Below, piece by piece: positions 31,251 through 44,904 of a DNA stretch of 64,000 bases (the stretch's first letter is position 1; every line of letters starts with the position of its first letter). The position numbers and the translations under genes are program-made. Source of the DNA: Vulcaniibacterium gelatinicum (GTDB lineage Bacteria; Pseudomonadota; Gammaproteobacteria; Xanthomonadales; Xanthomonadaceae); NCBI RefSeq assembly GCF_008033445.1, contig NZ_VNKO01000001.1, positions 1-64,000 of the forward strand, written 5' to 3'. The notes beneath the pieces are model-generated. The model was not told the origin of the DNA. It did not search any database and saw only the letters and a list, made by a program, of their open reading frames with translations.

Positions 31251-31285
31251 ACGCCGCCCGGAGCGATCCGGGCGGCGTTTTTCGT
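31251..31285 (+). terminator. Rho-independent terminator of the M3 peptidase gene
   Basis: A 12-bp stem (31251-31262 with 31267-31278, ACGCCGCCCGGA), loop GCGA, followed by TTTTCGTT. It lies 28 bases after the stop. Confidence 0.9.
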
Positions 31286-31318
31286 TGCCCCGTCGCCGAC
31301 GCCGCGCGGCGGGAGCGA

Positions 31319-35671
<4,353 letters not shown>

Positions 35672-35787
35672 CGGCGGATTATCCCGCCGGCCGTCGCCGC
35701 CCGGGTGAACGCCCGCGCCGAAGTGGAACCGGATCTGGCCCTGCATCGGGCCAGCCTCCTACTCCCGCGTCGCACCGCGCGAGACGC

Positions 35788-36915
35788 TCACCGCGGCGCG
35801 AGGTAGCCCCCCGGCACCCCGCGCGGCGAGAGCACCACCTGCCAGAGCTGGATCCGCCGGGCGCGGAAGCTGGCCATCGCCCCGGCCAGGTAGAACCGCC
35901 ACATGCGCCGGAAGCGCTCGTCGTAGCGCGGCGGCAGCCGCTGCCAGGCGGCCTCGACGTTGGCCCGCCAGGCCTGCAGGGTGCGGTCGTAGTCGGCGCC
36001 GAAGTTGTGCCAGTCCTCGATCACGAACCGCCCCTCCACCGCTGCCGCGATCTGCGCCGCCGAGGGCAGCATCGAGTTGGGGAAGATGTAGCGCGCGATC
36101 CACGGGTCGGTGTGGGCGCACGAGCGGTTGCCGCCGATGGTGTGCAGCAGGAACAAGCCATCGTCCGGGCCATCCCCGGCCAGGCAGCGGCGGGCGACCT
36201 CGAAATAGACCGGGTAGTTCTTCACCCCGACGTGCTCGAACATGCCGATCGAGAACACCCGGTCGAAGCGCCCTTCGAGCGCGCGGTAGTCCTGCAGGCG
36301 GATTTCGACCGGCAGACCGGCGCACAGCCGGCGCGCGTACTCGGCCTGTTCGCGCGAGACGGTGATGCCCACCCCGGAGACGCCGTAGCGCTCGGCCGCG
36401 AACTTCAGCGCCTCGCCCCAGCCGCAACCGATGTCGAGCACGTGCATGCCAGGCTGCAGGCCGAGCTTGCGGCAGACCAGGTCGAGCTTGGCTTCCTGCG
36501 CCGCGTCCAGGGTGTCCGCGTGGCGCCAGTAGCCGCAGCTGTACACCAGCCGCCGGCCGAGCATGGCTTCATACAGGTCGTTGCCGAGGTCGTAGTGGCG
36601 CTGGCCGATGGTGAAGGCGCGGCGCCGGCTCTGCAGGTTCTGCAAGCGCGCACGCACGCCGTCCACCAGGTCGGCCAGGCCGCGCGCACGCTCGTCCAGC
36701 CGCGCGTCCAGCAGGCGGAACAGGAAGCCGTCGAGCGAGCCGGCGTCCCACCAGCCGTCCATGTACGACTCGCCCAGGCCGAGCGAGCCCTGCAGCAGCA
36801 CGCGCGCGTAGAAGCGCGCGTCGTGCACCGCGATGTCCCACGGCCGGTCGCCGCCGATGCGGACGTCGGCCGCCTCGAGCAGGCGCTCGACGCGCCCACG
36901 CAATCCCTGCCCCAT
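35788..36915 (-). CDS. cfa: Cyclopropane-fatty-acyl-phospholipid synthase
   Basis: Transfers a methylene group from SAM to cis-unsaturated acyl chains of membrane phospholipids, usually on entry to stationary phase. The 375-residue enzyme has the SAM-binding motif VLDIGCGWGEA, AYDLGNDLY-type substrate region (HYDLGNDLYEAML), GITVSREQAEYA, and SIGMFEHVGVKNY. The E. coli enzyme is 382 residues. The DUF3298 lipoprotein gene lies 27 bases upstream on the same strand. Confidence 0.95.
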   Translation of the reverse strand: MGQGLRGRVERLLEAADVRIGGDRPWDIAVHDARFYARVLLQGSLGLGESYMDGWWDAGSLDGFLFRLLDARLDERARGLADLVDGVRARLQNLQSRRRAFTIGQRHYDLGNDLYEAMLGRRLVYSCGYWRHADTLDAAQEAKLDLVCRKLGLQPGMHVLDIGCGWGEALKFAAERYGVSGVGITVSREQAEYARRLCAGLPVEIRLQDYRALEGRFDRVFSIGMFEHVGVKNYPVYFEVARRCLAGDGPDDGLFLLHTIGGNRSCAHTDPWIARYIFPNSMLPSAAQIAAAVEGRFVIEDWHNFGADYDRTLQAWRANVEAAWQRLPPRYDERFRRMWRFYLAGAMASFRARRIQLWQVVLSPRGVPGGYLAPR

Positions 36916-36942
36916 GACCTTGCCCCCCGCTCCCGTCCCGTC

Positions 36943-37767
36943 TCAACGCTCGGCCGCCGGCGCGCCGGCCTCGAACCATCCCCGGTAGGCCGGCGCCAGG
37001 TGCGGCCAGAGTACCGCGGCCGGCACCTCCGCCGTCTGCACCGCGTCCGCATACCCCTCCACACGCAGGGGCGGAAACACGAAACGCAACGCGAGGATGC
37101 GTTCTCCCGGGCCGAACACCGGTTCGAAGTGGGCGAAGGCCTGCGGCGTGGGCCGGACCAGCGTCTCGATCTCGGTACGCGCGGTCTTCAGCAAGGCCTC
37201 TCGCTGCTCCGGCGGCACCTTGTCGTAGGCCAGGCGCCGGGCGAAGGCCGCCACCAGCTCCAACCGAACCAGGCGCGCGATCGCCTCCCAGCCGGCCGCC
37301 CCGGGCACCAGTTCCGCCACGGTCAACATCCGCCCCTCGCCCGGCAGCCAGACGAAGCGCGCGATCAGCGGCTCGCTCGCCTCCCCGCCCACGTAGCGGC
37401 TGCCGTCGGCCGCCACCACCACGAACCGGGGCGAGGCATGCCGCACGCGAAAGACCAGGGTCAGGTCATAGGGCCCCTGCTGCTGCGGCGGCTTGCGCGC
37501 CACCGCCGCCAGCAGCCGTGCGCGTTCGGCCTCGGCATGGCGCCGCAGCGCCTCGGCCAGGCCGGGCGGCAGCGTCACCGATGGCGGGAAGGTGATGCCG
37601 AGCAGGTACTGCGGCGTGTGCTCGGCCAGGTCCCGCAGCGGCGACACGGTCGCCTGCGGAGGCGGATCTTGCGGCGTGGCGCCGGCCGCGGGCGGCGGCT
37701 TCCCCCCCTCCCCTCGGCAGCCGGCGAGCGCGACGACGATCACGACGGGCAGCGAAATCCAGCGCAT
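36943..37767 (-). CDS. DUF3298 (RsiV-like) lipoprotein
   Basis: A 274-residue predicted lipoprotein with the lipobox VVALAGC (Cys17) and a Pro-rich linker. The C-terminal region ends in VFPPLRVEGYADAVQTAEVPAAVL, the hallmark of the DUF3298 domain found in RsiV and related lysozyme-binding proteins. No sigma factor is nearby, so an anti-sigma role is unlikely and the function is unknown. It is upstream of cfa on the same strand and may share its transcript. Confidence 0.8.
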   Translation of the reverse strand: MRWISLPVVIVVALAGCRGEGGKPPPAAGATPQDPPPQATVSPLRDLAEHTPQYLLGITFPPSVTLPPGLAEALRRHAEAERARLLAAVARKPPQQQGPYDLTLVFRVRHASPRFVVVAADGSRYVGGEASEPLIARFVWLPGEGRMLTVAELVPGAAGWEAIARLVRLELVAAFARRLAYDKVPPEQREALLKTARTEIETLVRPTPQAFAHFEPVFGPGERILALRFVFPPLRVEGYADAVQTAEVPAAVLWPHLAPAYRGWFEAGAPAAER

Positions 37768-37852
37768 GGCATGCAGGCATCCGATCCAGCCATGCCCACA
37801 TTATCGGCGCGGGCGTGAGCGCCGCCTCCACGCGCGGGGCCCGCGCCAAAGA

Positions 37853-37877
37853 AAAACCCGGCCGAAGCCGGGTTTTC
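37853..37877 (-). terminator. Rho-independent terminator of the cold-shock gene
   Basis: A 10-bp stem (37853-37862 with 37867-37876, AAAACCCGGC), tetraloop of the stable type, and a T-rich run (TTTTTCTTT) on the minus strand, 24 bases after the stop. Confidence 0.9.
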
Positions 37878-37900
37878 CGTGGTCCGCGGGGCCGGACGCC

Positions 37901-38110
37901 TTACAGCGCCTGCACCTCGTCGGCCTGCATGCCCTTCTGGCCCTGCACGACCTTGAACGACACCCGCTGGCCTTCCTGCAGCGACTTGAAGCCGCTGCCC
38001 GTGATCGAGCGGAAATGCACGAACAGGTCCGGGCCGGACTCCGGGGTGATGAAGCCGAAGCCCTTGGCGTCGTTGAACCACTTGACGGTACCGGTCTGAC
38101 GATCCGACAT
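37901..38110 (-). CDS. Cold-shock domain protein
   Basis: A 69-residue CspA-type protein that binds single-stranded RNA and DNA and melts mRNA structure. RNP1 is KGFGFITPE and RNP2 is DLFVHFRSI; the start [15 protein letters not shown] is family standard. Shine-Dalgarno AAGGAG lies seven bases before the ATG. Over 200 bases upstream are free of genes, in line with the long regulated leaders of csp genes, and that leader is less G+C-rich than the surroundings. A strong terminator makes it a single-gene unit. Confidence 0.96.
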   Translation of the reverse strand: MSDRQTGTVKWFNDAKGFGFITPESGPDLFVHFRSITGSGFKSLQEGQRVSFKVVQGQKGMQADEVQAL

Positions 38111-38343
38111 GTCTTTACTCCTTGATGAGGATGATGAAGGGACACGGCCCGCGACGTGCGAGGCCGAGACTGTCCAGCAAGGGGTAATGACGCGTAACGA
38201 TGTAGCGGATCGCCGGGACGGGGCACGCCCCGAAAACGTTGGATCTACCGCATCGGGCCACGATGTACCGTGATCCCGCCTGAAACAGTGGGCGCACTGT
38301 ACAGGGATCCGCCGCGAAAAGCGAATCCGGGGCTGAACCTCAG
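38111..38343 (-). promoter_or_regulatory. Leader/promoter region of the cold-shock gene
   Basis: A 233-base gap, less G+C-rich than its neighbours, between the cold-shock gene and the GNAT acetyltransferase gene. Family knowledge suggests a long temperature-sensitive 5' leader. A 60-codon open frame ends just before the Shine-Dalgarno but has no coding character I trust. I see no convincing -10/-35 pair. Confidence 0.4.
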
Positions 38344-38703
38344 CTATCCCCTTCCCCACGGGGAGCCCCGCTCCCCGCCTCTCCCTCCGCTTGCGGGGGG
38401 AGGGGGGGCGTCCGCCCGCAGCCCCTCGTACTCCGGGTGGCGCCGCATCCAGGCATCCGCGTATGAACAGCGCGGCACCACCCGCCAGCCCTGCGCCCGG
38501 GCGTGGTCGAGCGCGGCCCGGACCAGCGCCGCCGCGATCCCGCGGCCGCCGATCGGCGCCGGAACCACGGTATGGGTGATGGTCATGGTGCTGCCGTCGA
38601 GCAGGTAGTCCACGAACCCCTCGTGGCCCTCGACCAGGAGGCTGAACCGCCCCCGCGCCGGATCGTGGCCGATCGCGCGCGCCCACTCCTCCGCGACCAT
38701 CAT
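38344..38703 (-). CDS. GNAT acetyltransferase (YjdJ-like)
   Basis: A short Gcn5-related N-acetyltransferase of 119 residues. The acetyl-CoA loop is [22 protein letters not shown] and the family end motif is [17 protein letters not shown]. Similar proteins usually stop shortly after HPEY; here the frame continues about 20 residues (PPPPASGG, then [12 protein letters not shown]), produced by a palindromic intergenic repeat. The stop codon may therefore have been lost through repeat insertion. It is downstream of the rhomboid gene after four bases. Confidence 0.85.
   Translation of the reverse strand: MMVAEEWARAIGHDPARGRFSLLVEGHEGFVDYLLDGSTMTITHTVVPAPIGGRGIAAALVRAALDHARAQGWRVVPRCSYADAWMRRHPEYEGLRADAPPPPASGGRGGERGSPWGRG
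38350..38410. repeat. G+C-rich palindromic repeat element
   Basis: A run of short complementary blocks: CCCCAC/GGGG, GCCCC/GCTCCCC and CCCTCCGC-TTG-CGGGGGGAGGG. It resembles the dispersed REP-like palindromes of Xanthomonadaceae and is read through as the C-terminus of the GNAT protein. Confidence 0.45.
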
Positions 38704-38707
38704 CGGC

Positions 38708-39316
38708 TCACCCGAGCCCGGGGTTCAGCAGCCGCGCCAGGAGCGCGCCCGCCACCCGCGGCTCCATCATCAGCGTGAACAGCACGCCGTAGCCCGCGCC
38801 CCACAGGTGCGCGCTGTGGTTGACGTTGTCCTGGCCGTGGCGGTCCATCCAGATCGAGTAGCCGATGTAGAGCACCGCGTACACGATCGCCGGCACCGGC
38901 ACGAAGAACACGAAGATCAGCGACCACGGCTGCACCAGGATGAAGGCGAACAGCACCGCCGAGACCGCGCCCGAGGCGCCCAGGCTGCGGTAGCGGGGAT
39001 CGTGCCGGTGGCGCAGGTAGGTGGGCAGGATCGCGACCAGCAGCGCCGAGAGGTAGAACAGCGCGAAGCCGGCCTGGCCGATGTAGGGCACGAACCAGCG
39101 TTCGACCATCCGCCCGAAGAAGTACAGCGTGATCATGTTGAACAGCAGGTGCGCCCAGTCGGCGTGGACGAAGCCGTGGGTGAGCAGGCGGTCCCACTGC
39201 TTCCAGCGGTCTATCGCGGGCGGCCACAGGATCAGCCGGTCGAGCAGGCGCGGGCGCTCCCACGCCAGCCATGACACGAGCACGGTCACGCCGATGATCA
39301 GCCAGGTCGTCATCAC
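38708..39316 (-). CDS. Rhomboid family intramembrane serine protease
   Basis: A 202-residue polytopic membrane protease. The catalytic serine is S115 in SLGASGAVSA and the histidine is H170 in NHSAHLWGAGYG. HADWAHLLFNMITLYFFG is the conserved TM2 region. Six hydrophobic segments are visible, the minimal rhomboid fold. The GNAT gene follows closely and the POT transporter gene precedes it by 12 bases, so the three may form one transcript. Confidence 0.92.
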   Translation of the reverse strand: MMTTWLIIGVTVLVSWLAWERPRLLDRLILWPPAIDRWKQWDRLLTHGFVHADWAHLLFNMITLYFFGRMVERWFVPYIGQAGFALFYLSALLVAILPTYLRHRHDPRYRSLGASGAVSAVLFAFILVQPWSLIFVFFVPVPAIVYAVLYIGYSIWMDRHGQDNVNHSAHLWGAGYGVLFTLMMEPRVAGALLARLLNPGLG

Positions 39317-39328
39317 GGGCAGTCCGCG

Positions 39329-40939
39329 TCAGGCCGCACGGTAGTGGTCCTGCATCGGGTAGTGCCGCGCGTACCAGGCGAACGCGGCCGCGGCCAGGAA
39401 CGCGAAGCCGGCGAAGAAGAACATCAGGAACGCCGTCTCGCTCAGGCCGGTGCTGGCGATCTGCGCGGTCACCGCGTCGTTGCGCACCGCCGCGTTGGTC
39501 ATCAGCACCCACAGGTTGCCGACCGTCACCGACAGCATCCAGAAGCTCATGATCGTGCCCTTCATGGACATCGGCGCCTGGCTGTAGGCGAACTCCAGGC
39601 CGGTGGCCGAGACCAGCACCTCGCCGAAGGTCAGCAGCGCGTACGGCAACACCTGCCACACGATCGAGACCGGCTCGCCGCCGTCGATGGCCAGCTGCAG
39701 CAGGCCGGCCGCCACCCAGGCCAGGCCCGAGAAGGCGATGCCCGTGCCCATCCGCCGCAGCGGGGTCACCTGCATGCCCATGCGCCGCAGCGCCGGGTAC
39801 AGCACCAGGTTGTTGAACGGGATGATCAGCATCACCAGCAGCGGGTTCAGCGCCTGCATCTGCGCCGACTGGAACCAGTCCGGCTTGGCCATCAGCTCGC
39901 CCTGCAGCACCCAGGTCGAGGCCTTCTGGTCGAACAGCGACCAGAACGGGGTCACGAACGCGAACACGATCAGGATCCGCAGCACCGCGCGCACGCCGTC
40001 CACCGCCTGGTCCGGGTGCGCGCCGCGCGCGCGCTCGAGCTGCATCGAGGTGCCCAGGCCGCCGAAGGCGATCACGATGACCAGCGCCGTGATCGCGACG
40101 ATCACGAAGCCCAGGTCCTTCGGCCACCACGCGAATCCGAGCACCAGGTTCAGCGCCCACGCCGCGAGCATGGCCACGCCCACCACCAGCGAGCCGTAAG
40201 CCAGCCAGGTGCCGAGTCCCGGCCCCTGCCGGCCACCACGCAGCGCAGTGGCCACCACGCGCATGAACGAATGCGGATCCGGCGGCGTCGGCGGCAGGTG
40301 CACGTACTTCTTGCGTCCAGCCCAGAAGATCACCAGGGCGATGAACATCAGCAGGCCGGGGATGCCGAACGCCACCGCCGGCCCGAAGTTGCGCAGGAAC
40401 ACCGGCATCAGCAGCGAGGCGAAGAAGCTGCCGAAGTTGATCGTCCAGTAGAACGCGTCGTAGACGACCTTGGCCTTGTGCTCGTTGGACTTGTCGAACT
40501 GGTCGCCGACGAAGGCCGAGACCAGCGGCTTGATGCCGCCCGAGCCGAGCGCGATCAGGAACAGGCCGGTGTAGAAGCCGGGGCGGTTGTCCTCGAACAG
40601 CGCCAGGCAGGCGTGGCCGATGACGTACACCACCGACAGCCAGAAGATGGTGTTGTACTTGCCGAAGAAGCGGTCGGAGATCCAGCCGCCCAGCAGCGGG
40701 AAGAAGTACACGCCGATCACGAAGGTGTGGAACACGTCCTTCGCGATGCCCTGGCGCTCGGCCTCGGGCGCATAGGCGAGCAGCACGCTGGTGACCAGGA
40801 ACGGCACCAGGATGTTGCGCATGCCGTAGAAGCTGAAGCGCTCGCAGGCCTCGTTGCCGATGATGTACGGGATCTGGCGCGGCAGGCGCGCGGCGGGGGT
40901 GGCGGCGACGGGGGCCGCGGAACTGGCGATTTCGCTCAT
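39329..40939 (-). CDS. POT-family proton-dependent oligopeptide transporter
   Basis: A 536-residue inner-membrane symporter for di- and tripeptides. The signature ExxER appears in NEACERFSFYGMRNIL, and FYWTINFGSFFASLLMPVF and GSGGIKPLVSAFVGDQFD are POT motifs. About 14 transmembrane helices can be picked out, as in bacterial POT members with two extra central helices. It fits the peptide-centred gene content of the region (M14 and M3 peptidases). Confidence 0.94.
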   Translation of the reverse strand: MSEIASSAAPVAATPAARLPRQIPYIIGNEACERFSFYGMRNILVPFLVTSVLLAYAPEAERQGIAKDVFHTFVIGVYFFPLLGGWISDRFFGKYNTIFWLSVVYVIGHACLALFEDNRPGFYTGLFLIALGSGGIKPLVSAFVGDQFDKSNEHKAKVVYDAFYWTINFGSFFASLLMPVFLRNFGPAVAFGIPGLLMFIALVIFWAGRKKYVHLPPTPPDPHSFMRVVATALRGGRQGPGLGTWLAYGSLVVGVAMLAAWALNLVLGFAWWPKDLGFVIVAITALVIVIAFGGLGTSMQLERARGAHPDQAVDGVRAVLRILIVFAFVTPFWSLFDQKASTWVLQGELMAKPDWFQSAQMQALNPLLVMLIIPFNNLVLYPALRRMGMQVTPLRRMGTGIAFSGLAWVAAGLLQLAIDGGEPVSIVWQVLPYALLTFGEVLVSATGLEFAYSQAPMSMKGTIMSFWMLSVTVGNLWVLMTNAAVRNDAVTAQIASTGLSETAFLMFFFAGFAFLAAAAFAWYARHYPMQDHYRAA

Positions 40940-41002
40940 TCGGGACCGGCTCGGATGGCGGAAAGGCCCAAAGCCTACCCTATCGCCCGCTCACGACCGC
41001 AC

Positions 41003-41635
41003 TCACCCCCACTCGGTCAGCCCTTCCCGCTCGTACAGCATCCTGAACGTCGGCCGCGCCTTCATCCGCGCCGCCAGCGCCTGCAGGGACGGCCAGTCCG
41101 TCGCCGGCCGCGGCATGTTGCGCGACCAGCGCAGCAGCATGGTGAGGTAGAAGTCGGCGGCCGACGGGGCATCGCCCAGCAGGTACGGGCCGTGCACGGC
41201 CAGGTGGTCGTCCAGGCGCTGCCAGGCGGCCTCGATCCGCGGCCGCACCAGCTCCCGCGCCAGTTCCGCGTGCTCCGCGCCGGCGACCTCGTGCGGATAC
41301 CACCAGATCCGGAACAGCGGCTGCACCGCGTTGGCGAGGTGGAACATCCACTGGTGGTAGTCGGCGCGGCGCGGGTCGTCGTGCGCGGGCGCCAGGCCCT
41401 TCTCGGCGTGGCGGTCGGCCAGCGTCATCAGCAGCGCCGCAGCCTCGAAGTGCGGCCTGCCGTCCGCCACCAGCGTCGGCACCACGCCGCTGGGGTTGAG
41501 CGCGAGGTAGTCGGGCGCCTTCTGCTGTCCCGCCTTGAGGTCCACCAGGCGCAGTTCGTACGGAACGTCCAGCTCGAGCAGCAGCCAGTGCACCGCCATG
41601 CTGGCGGCGCCGGGCGCGTAGTACAGCGTGTACAT
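41003..41635 (-). CDS. Glutathione S-transferase
   Basis: A 210-residue cytosolic GST. The N-terminal thioredoxin-like domain has MYTLYYAPGAASMAVHWLL, with the Ser/Ala-type glutathione site, and GVVPTLVADG, the cis-proline loop. The helical C-terminal domain contains LLGDAPSAADFYLTMLLRW, the N-capping box. The class looks beta/theta-like, and the substrate is unknown. It diverges from the M14 peptidase. Confidence 0.92.
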   Translation of the reverse strand: MYTLYYAPGAASMAVHWLLLELDVPYELRLVDLKAGQQKAPDYLALNPSGVVPTLVADGRPHFEAAALLMTLADRHAEKGLAPAHDDPRRADYHQWMFHLANAVQPLFRIWWYPHEVAGAEHAELARELVRPRIEAAWQRLDDHLAVHGPYLLGDAPSAADFYLTMLLRWSRNMPRPATDWPSLQALAARMKARPTFRMLYEREGLTEWG

Positions 41636-41793
41636 GCAGTGGCCTCCGGCGGGAGCGGCGCCATGATCGCATGCGCTCGCGCGGCGAGCGCCTCGTTGCC
41701 GACGATTCCCGCCAACCGCGTGACCGCCGCCACGTCTGCCGCGGCATACGGCTCGGCTACCATCGCCGCCTTCCTCCCCACGAGCCCCCGCCG

Positions 41794-43554
41794 ATGCGCC
41801 TGCTGCTCGCCGCCGCCCTGCTCGCCCTGGCGACGCCCGCCCTGCCCGCCGAGCCCGCGCTCACCACCATCGCCGAGCGTTCCGGCTTCGTCCGCACCGG
41901 CCGCTACGACGAGGTGCCGGCGCTTGCCGCGGCCTTCGCCCGCGCCTACCCGGACGCGGTGCGCCACCAGGTGTTCGGCACCACGCCGGAAGGCCGGCCG
42001 ATGCAGGCGCTCGTGGTCACCCGCACCGGCGCGTTCGATCCGGCCGAAGCCAGGCGTCGCGGCCTGCCGGTGCTGCTGCTGCAGGGCGGCATCCACGCCG
42101 GCGAGATCGAAGGCAAGGACGCCGGCTTCCTTGCCCTGCGCCAGATGCTCGAAGGCGAGGCGGCCCGGGGCGTGCTGGAGCAGCTCGTCATCGTGTTCGT
42201 GCCGGTGTTCAACGTGGACGGGCACGAGCGCTTCGCGGCCTGGAACCGGCCCAACCAGCGCGGGCCGGAGGAGATGGGCTGGCGCACCACCGCGCAGAAC
42301 CTCAACCTCAACCGCGACTACGCCAAGGCCGACAGTCCGGAGATGCAGGCGATGCTCGGCCTGCTCGCGGCCTGGGATCCGATCGCGATGGCCGACCTGC
42401 ACGCCACCGACGGCGCGCAGTTCGAGCACGACGTCTCGATCCAGGTCGAGCCGCTGCACGCCGGCGACGAGGCCCTGCGCGCGGCCGGCCGCGCGATGCG
42501 CGACACGGTGATGGCCGCGCTCGAGCGGCAGGGCTCGCTGCCGCTGCCGTTCTATCCCTCGTTCGTCGAGGGCGACAACCCGGCCTCGGGGTTTGCCGAC
42601 GGAGTGGCGCCGCCACGCTTCTCCACCGGCTACTTCCACCTGCGCAACCGTTTCTCGATGCTGGTGGAGACGCATTCGTGGCGGCCGTACCCGCACCGGG
42701 TGCGGGTCACCCGCAACGTGATCGTGGCCCTGGCCGAACTGACCGCCCGCCACGGCCGCGACTGGCTGCGCCTGGCGCAGGCGGCCGATGCGCGTGCGGC
42801 GCAGCTCGCCGGCCAGCCGGTGCCGCTGTCCTGGCGCGCGACCGACAAGGCGCGGACCATCGCCTTCCGCGGCTACGCCTACACCCGCACCCCGTCGGAG
42901 GTCTCCGGGGCGCTGATGACCCGCTACGACGAAGGCACGCCGCAGGTCTGGCACATCCCGCTGCGCGACGAGATCGTGCCGGAGCTGACCGTGACCGCGC
43001 CGGGCGCGGGCTATCTGGTTCCGGCGGCGCACGCGGCCTGGGTCGGCGAGCGGCTGCGCCTGCACGGCATCGAGTTCCGTCGCCTGGACGCGCCGCTCGC
43101 GGCGGCGCCGGTCGAGGCCTTCCGCGCCGGCAAGGCCACGTTCTCCGGCGCCTCGTTCGAAGGCCGGCAGACGCTGCGCCTGGAGGGCGCGTGGCACCCG
43201 GAGACGCACGATCTTCCGGCCGGCAGCCTGTTCGTGCCGATCGCGCAGCCCAAGGCGCGGCTGGTGATGGCGCTGCTCGAGCCGCAGGCGCCCGATGCGT
43301 TCGTCGCATGGGGCATGTTCAACGCCCACTTCGAGCGCAAGGAATACATGGAGGACTACGTCGCCGAGGCCGTGGCGCGCGAGATGCTGGCCCGCGACCC
43401 GGCGCTGAAGGCCGAGTTCGAGCGCCGGCTGCGCGAGGACGCGGGCTTCGCCAAGGATCCGGCCGCGCGGCTGGAGTTCTTCGCCCGCCGCCATCCGTCC
43501 TGGGACGCGCGCTACAACCTGTATCCGGTGCTGCGCACCGACCGGGCGCCGTGA
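41794..43554 (+). CDS. Secreted M14-family zinc carboxypeptidase
   Basis: An exported metallopeptidase of 586 residues. After a signal peptide (ending ALPAEP), the zinc ligands are in GGIHAGEIEGKD (HxxE) and the later His in ADLHATDG. NVDGHERFAAWNRPNQRG and LNLNRDYAKAD are typical of M14 substrate-binding loops, and LVETHSWRPY carries the catalytic glutamate. A C-terminal region of about 230 residues after the catalytic domain is not assigned. The start was chosen for the signal peptide. Confidence 0.9.
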   Translation: MRLLLAAALLALATPALPAEPALTTIAERSGFVRTGRYDEVPALAAAFARAYPDAVRHQVFGTTPEGRPMQALVVTRTGAFDPAEARRRGLPVLLLQGGIHAGEIEGKDAGFLALRQMLEGEAARGVLEQLVIVFVPVFNVDGHERFAAWNRPNQRGPEEMGWRTTAQNLNLNRDYAKADSPEMQAMLGLLAAWDPIAMADLHATDGAQFEHDVSIQVEPLHAGDEALRAAGRAMRDTVMAALERQGSLPLPFYPSFVEGDNPASGFADGVAPPRFSTGYFHLRNRFSMLVETHSWRPYPHRVRVTRNVIVALAELTARHGRDWLRLAQAADARAAQLAGQPVPLSWRATDKARTIAFRGYAYTRTPSEVSGALMTRYDEGTPQVWHIPLRDEIVPELTVTAPGAGYLVPAAHAAWVGERLRLHGIEFRRLDAPLAAAPVEAFRAGKATFSGASFEGRQTLRLEGAWHPETHDLPAGSLFVPIAQPKARLVMALLEPQAPDAFVAWGMFNAHFERKEYMEDYVAEAVAREMLARDPALKAEFERRLREDAGFAKDPAARLEFFARRHPSWDARYNLYPVLRTDRAP

Positions 43555-43605
43555 GCCGGGATCCGGCCCGATCGCGGACGCAGGCACACTGAAGGACCCT
43601 CGACC

Positions 43606-44886
43606 TTGTCCCTGCGCCACGGCATCCGCGACAACCGCGTCCAGTTCGCGCACCAGTTGCTGCAGGTGCTGCTGGTCGGGCTCACGCTGGGCATGACCCG
43701 CACCGTGGTGCCGGCGCTGGCCGAGGCCGAGTTCCACGTGCCGCGCGATTCGTTCGTGCTGCTGGCCGCGTTCGTGGTCGCCTTCGGCGTGGTCAAGGGC
43801 GCGATGAACTTCGTCGCCGGGCGGCTCTCGGAGACGGTGGGGCGCAAGCGCGTGCTGCTGCTGGGCTGGCTGCTGGCGCTGCCGATCCCGGTGCTGGTCT
43901 GGTGGGCGCCGGCCTGGCACTGGATCGTGGTCGCCACGCTGCTGCTCGGCGTCAACCAGGGCCTGACCTGGTCCATGACCCAGACCGCCAAGCTCGACCT
44001 GACCCGCGCCGACGAACGCGGGCTCACGCTCGGGCTCAACGAGTTCGCCGGCTACACCGGCGTGGCACTCGCCGGCGTGGCCACCGCCTACCTGGCCGAG
44101 ACGTTCGGCGCGCGCACGGGCCTGCTGTGGTTCGGGCTCGGGGTGATCGTGCTGGCGTTGTGGCTGACCCACGCCTGGGTGGAAGACACCCTGCCCTGGG
44201 CACGCGCGGCGGGCGAAGCCGGCGCCACGGCCGGCGCCGCGGGCGCGCCCTCGGCCCGGGACGTGTTCGCGCGCATGTCCTGGCGCGACCGGCGCCTGGC
44301 CGCGCTCAGCCAGGCCGGCCTGGTGGAGAAGTTCGTGGACGCGCTGGTGTGGGTGCTGTATCCGCTGTTCCTGTACCAGCGCGGCGTGCCGCTGCCGGAG
44401 ATCGGCTGGATCGTCGGCGTGTACGGCTTCACCTGGGGCGGCGCGCAGCTGTTCACGGGGCGCCTGTCCGACCGCATCGGCCGGCAATGGCCGAACGTGG
44501 CCGGGATGTGGATCTGCGGCGCGGGCGTGGCGATGTTGCCGCTGGGCGAAGGCAGCGCGTGGTGGTCGCTCTCGGCGGCGGTTTCGGGCCTGGGCATGGC
44601 CCTGCTCTACCCGAACCTCTCGGCCGCGGTCGCCGACCTCGCCGCGCCGGCCTGGCGCGGATCGGCGATCGGCATCTACCGCTTCTGGCGCGACCTCGGT
44701 TACGCGATCGGCGGCCTGGGCCTGGGCCTGGTCGCGCAGCGCGGCGGCGGCGTGGAAGCGGCGTTCTGGTTCGTCGCCGGTGCGATGTTCGTCTCCGGCG
44801 CGCTGCTGTGGTGGTGGGGCGAGGAGAGCCATCCGCGGCTGCGCCACGCCGGCCCGGCCGGACCTGGCGGCCAGCCTCCGCCTTGA
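43606..44886 (+). CDS. Major facilitator superfamily transporter
   Basis: A 426-residue inner-membrane transporter with 12 predicted helices. The MFS loop-2/3 signature is GRLSETVGRKRVL and its repeat in the second half is GRLSDRIGRQW. A central cytoplasmic loop is Ala/Gly-rich. The substrate cannot be told. The start is TTG, the first start in frame before MSLRHGIRDN; a weak GAAGGA lies upstream. It follows the M14 peptidase gene by 51 bases. Confidence 0.9.
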   Translation: MSLRHGIRDNRVQFAHQLLQVLLVGLTLGMTRTVVPALAEAEFHVPRDSFVLLAAFVVAFGVVKGAMNFVAGRLSETVGRKRVLLLGWLLALPIPVLVWWAPAWHWIVVATLLLGVNQGLTWSMTQTAKLDLTRADERGLTLGLNEFAGYTGVALAGVATAYLAETFGARTGLLWFGLGVIVLALWLTHAWVEDTLPWARAAGEAGATAGAAGAPSARDVFARMSWRDRRLAALSQAGLVEKFVDALVWVLYPLFLYQRGVPLPEIGWIVGVYGFTWGGAQLFTGRLSDRIGRQWPNVAGMWICGAGVAMLPLGEGSAWWSLSAAVSGLGMALLYPNLSAAVADLAAPAWRGSAIGIYRFWRDLGYAIGGLGLGLVAQRGGGVEAAFWFVAGAMFVSGALLWWWGEESHPRLRHAGPAGPGGQPPP

Positions 44887-44904
44887 GCGCGCCGGCCGCA
44901 GGCG

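Noticed and set aside
38115-38297. A 60-codon frame in the cold-shock gene leader, ending at its ribosome site
   Set aside because: No Shine-Dalgarno, no recognisable composition, and csp leaders are structured non-coding RNA. Kept only as a note.
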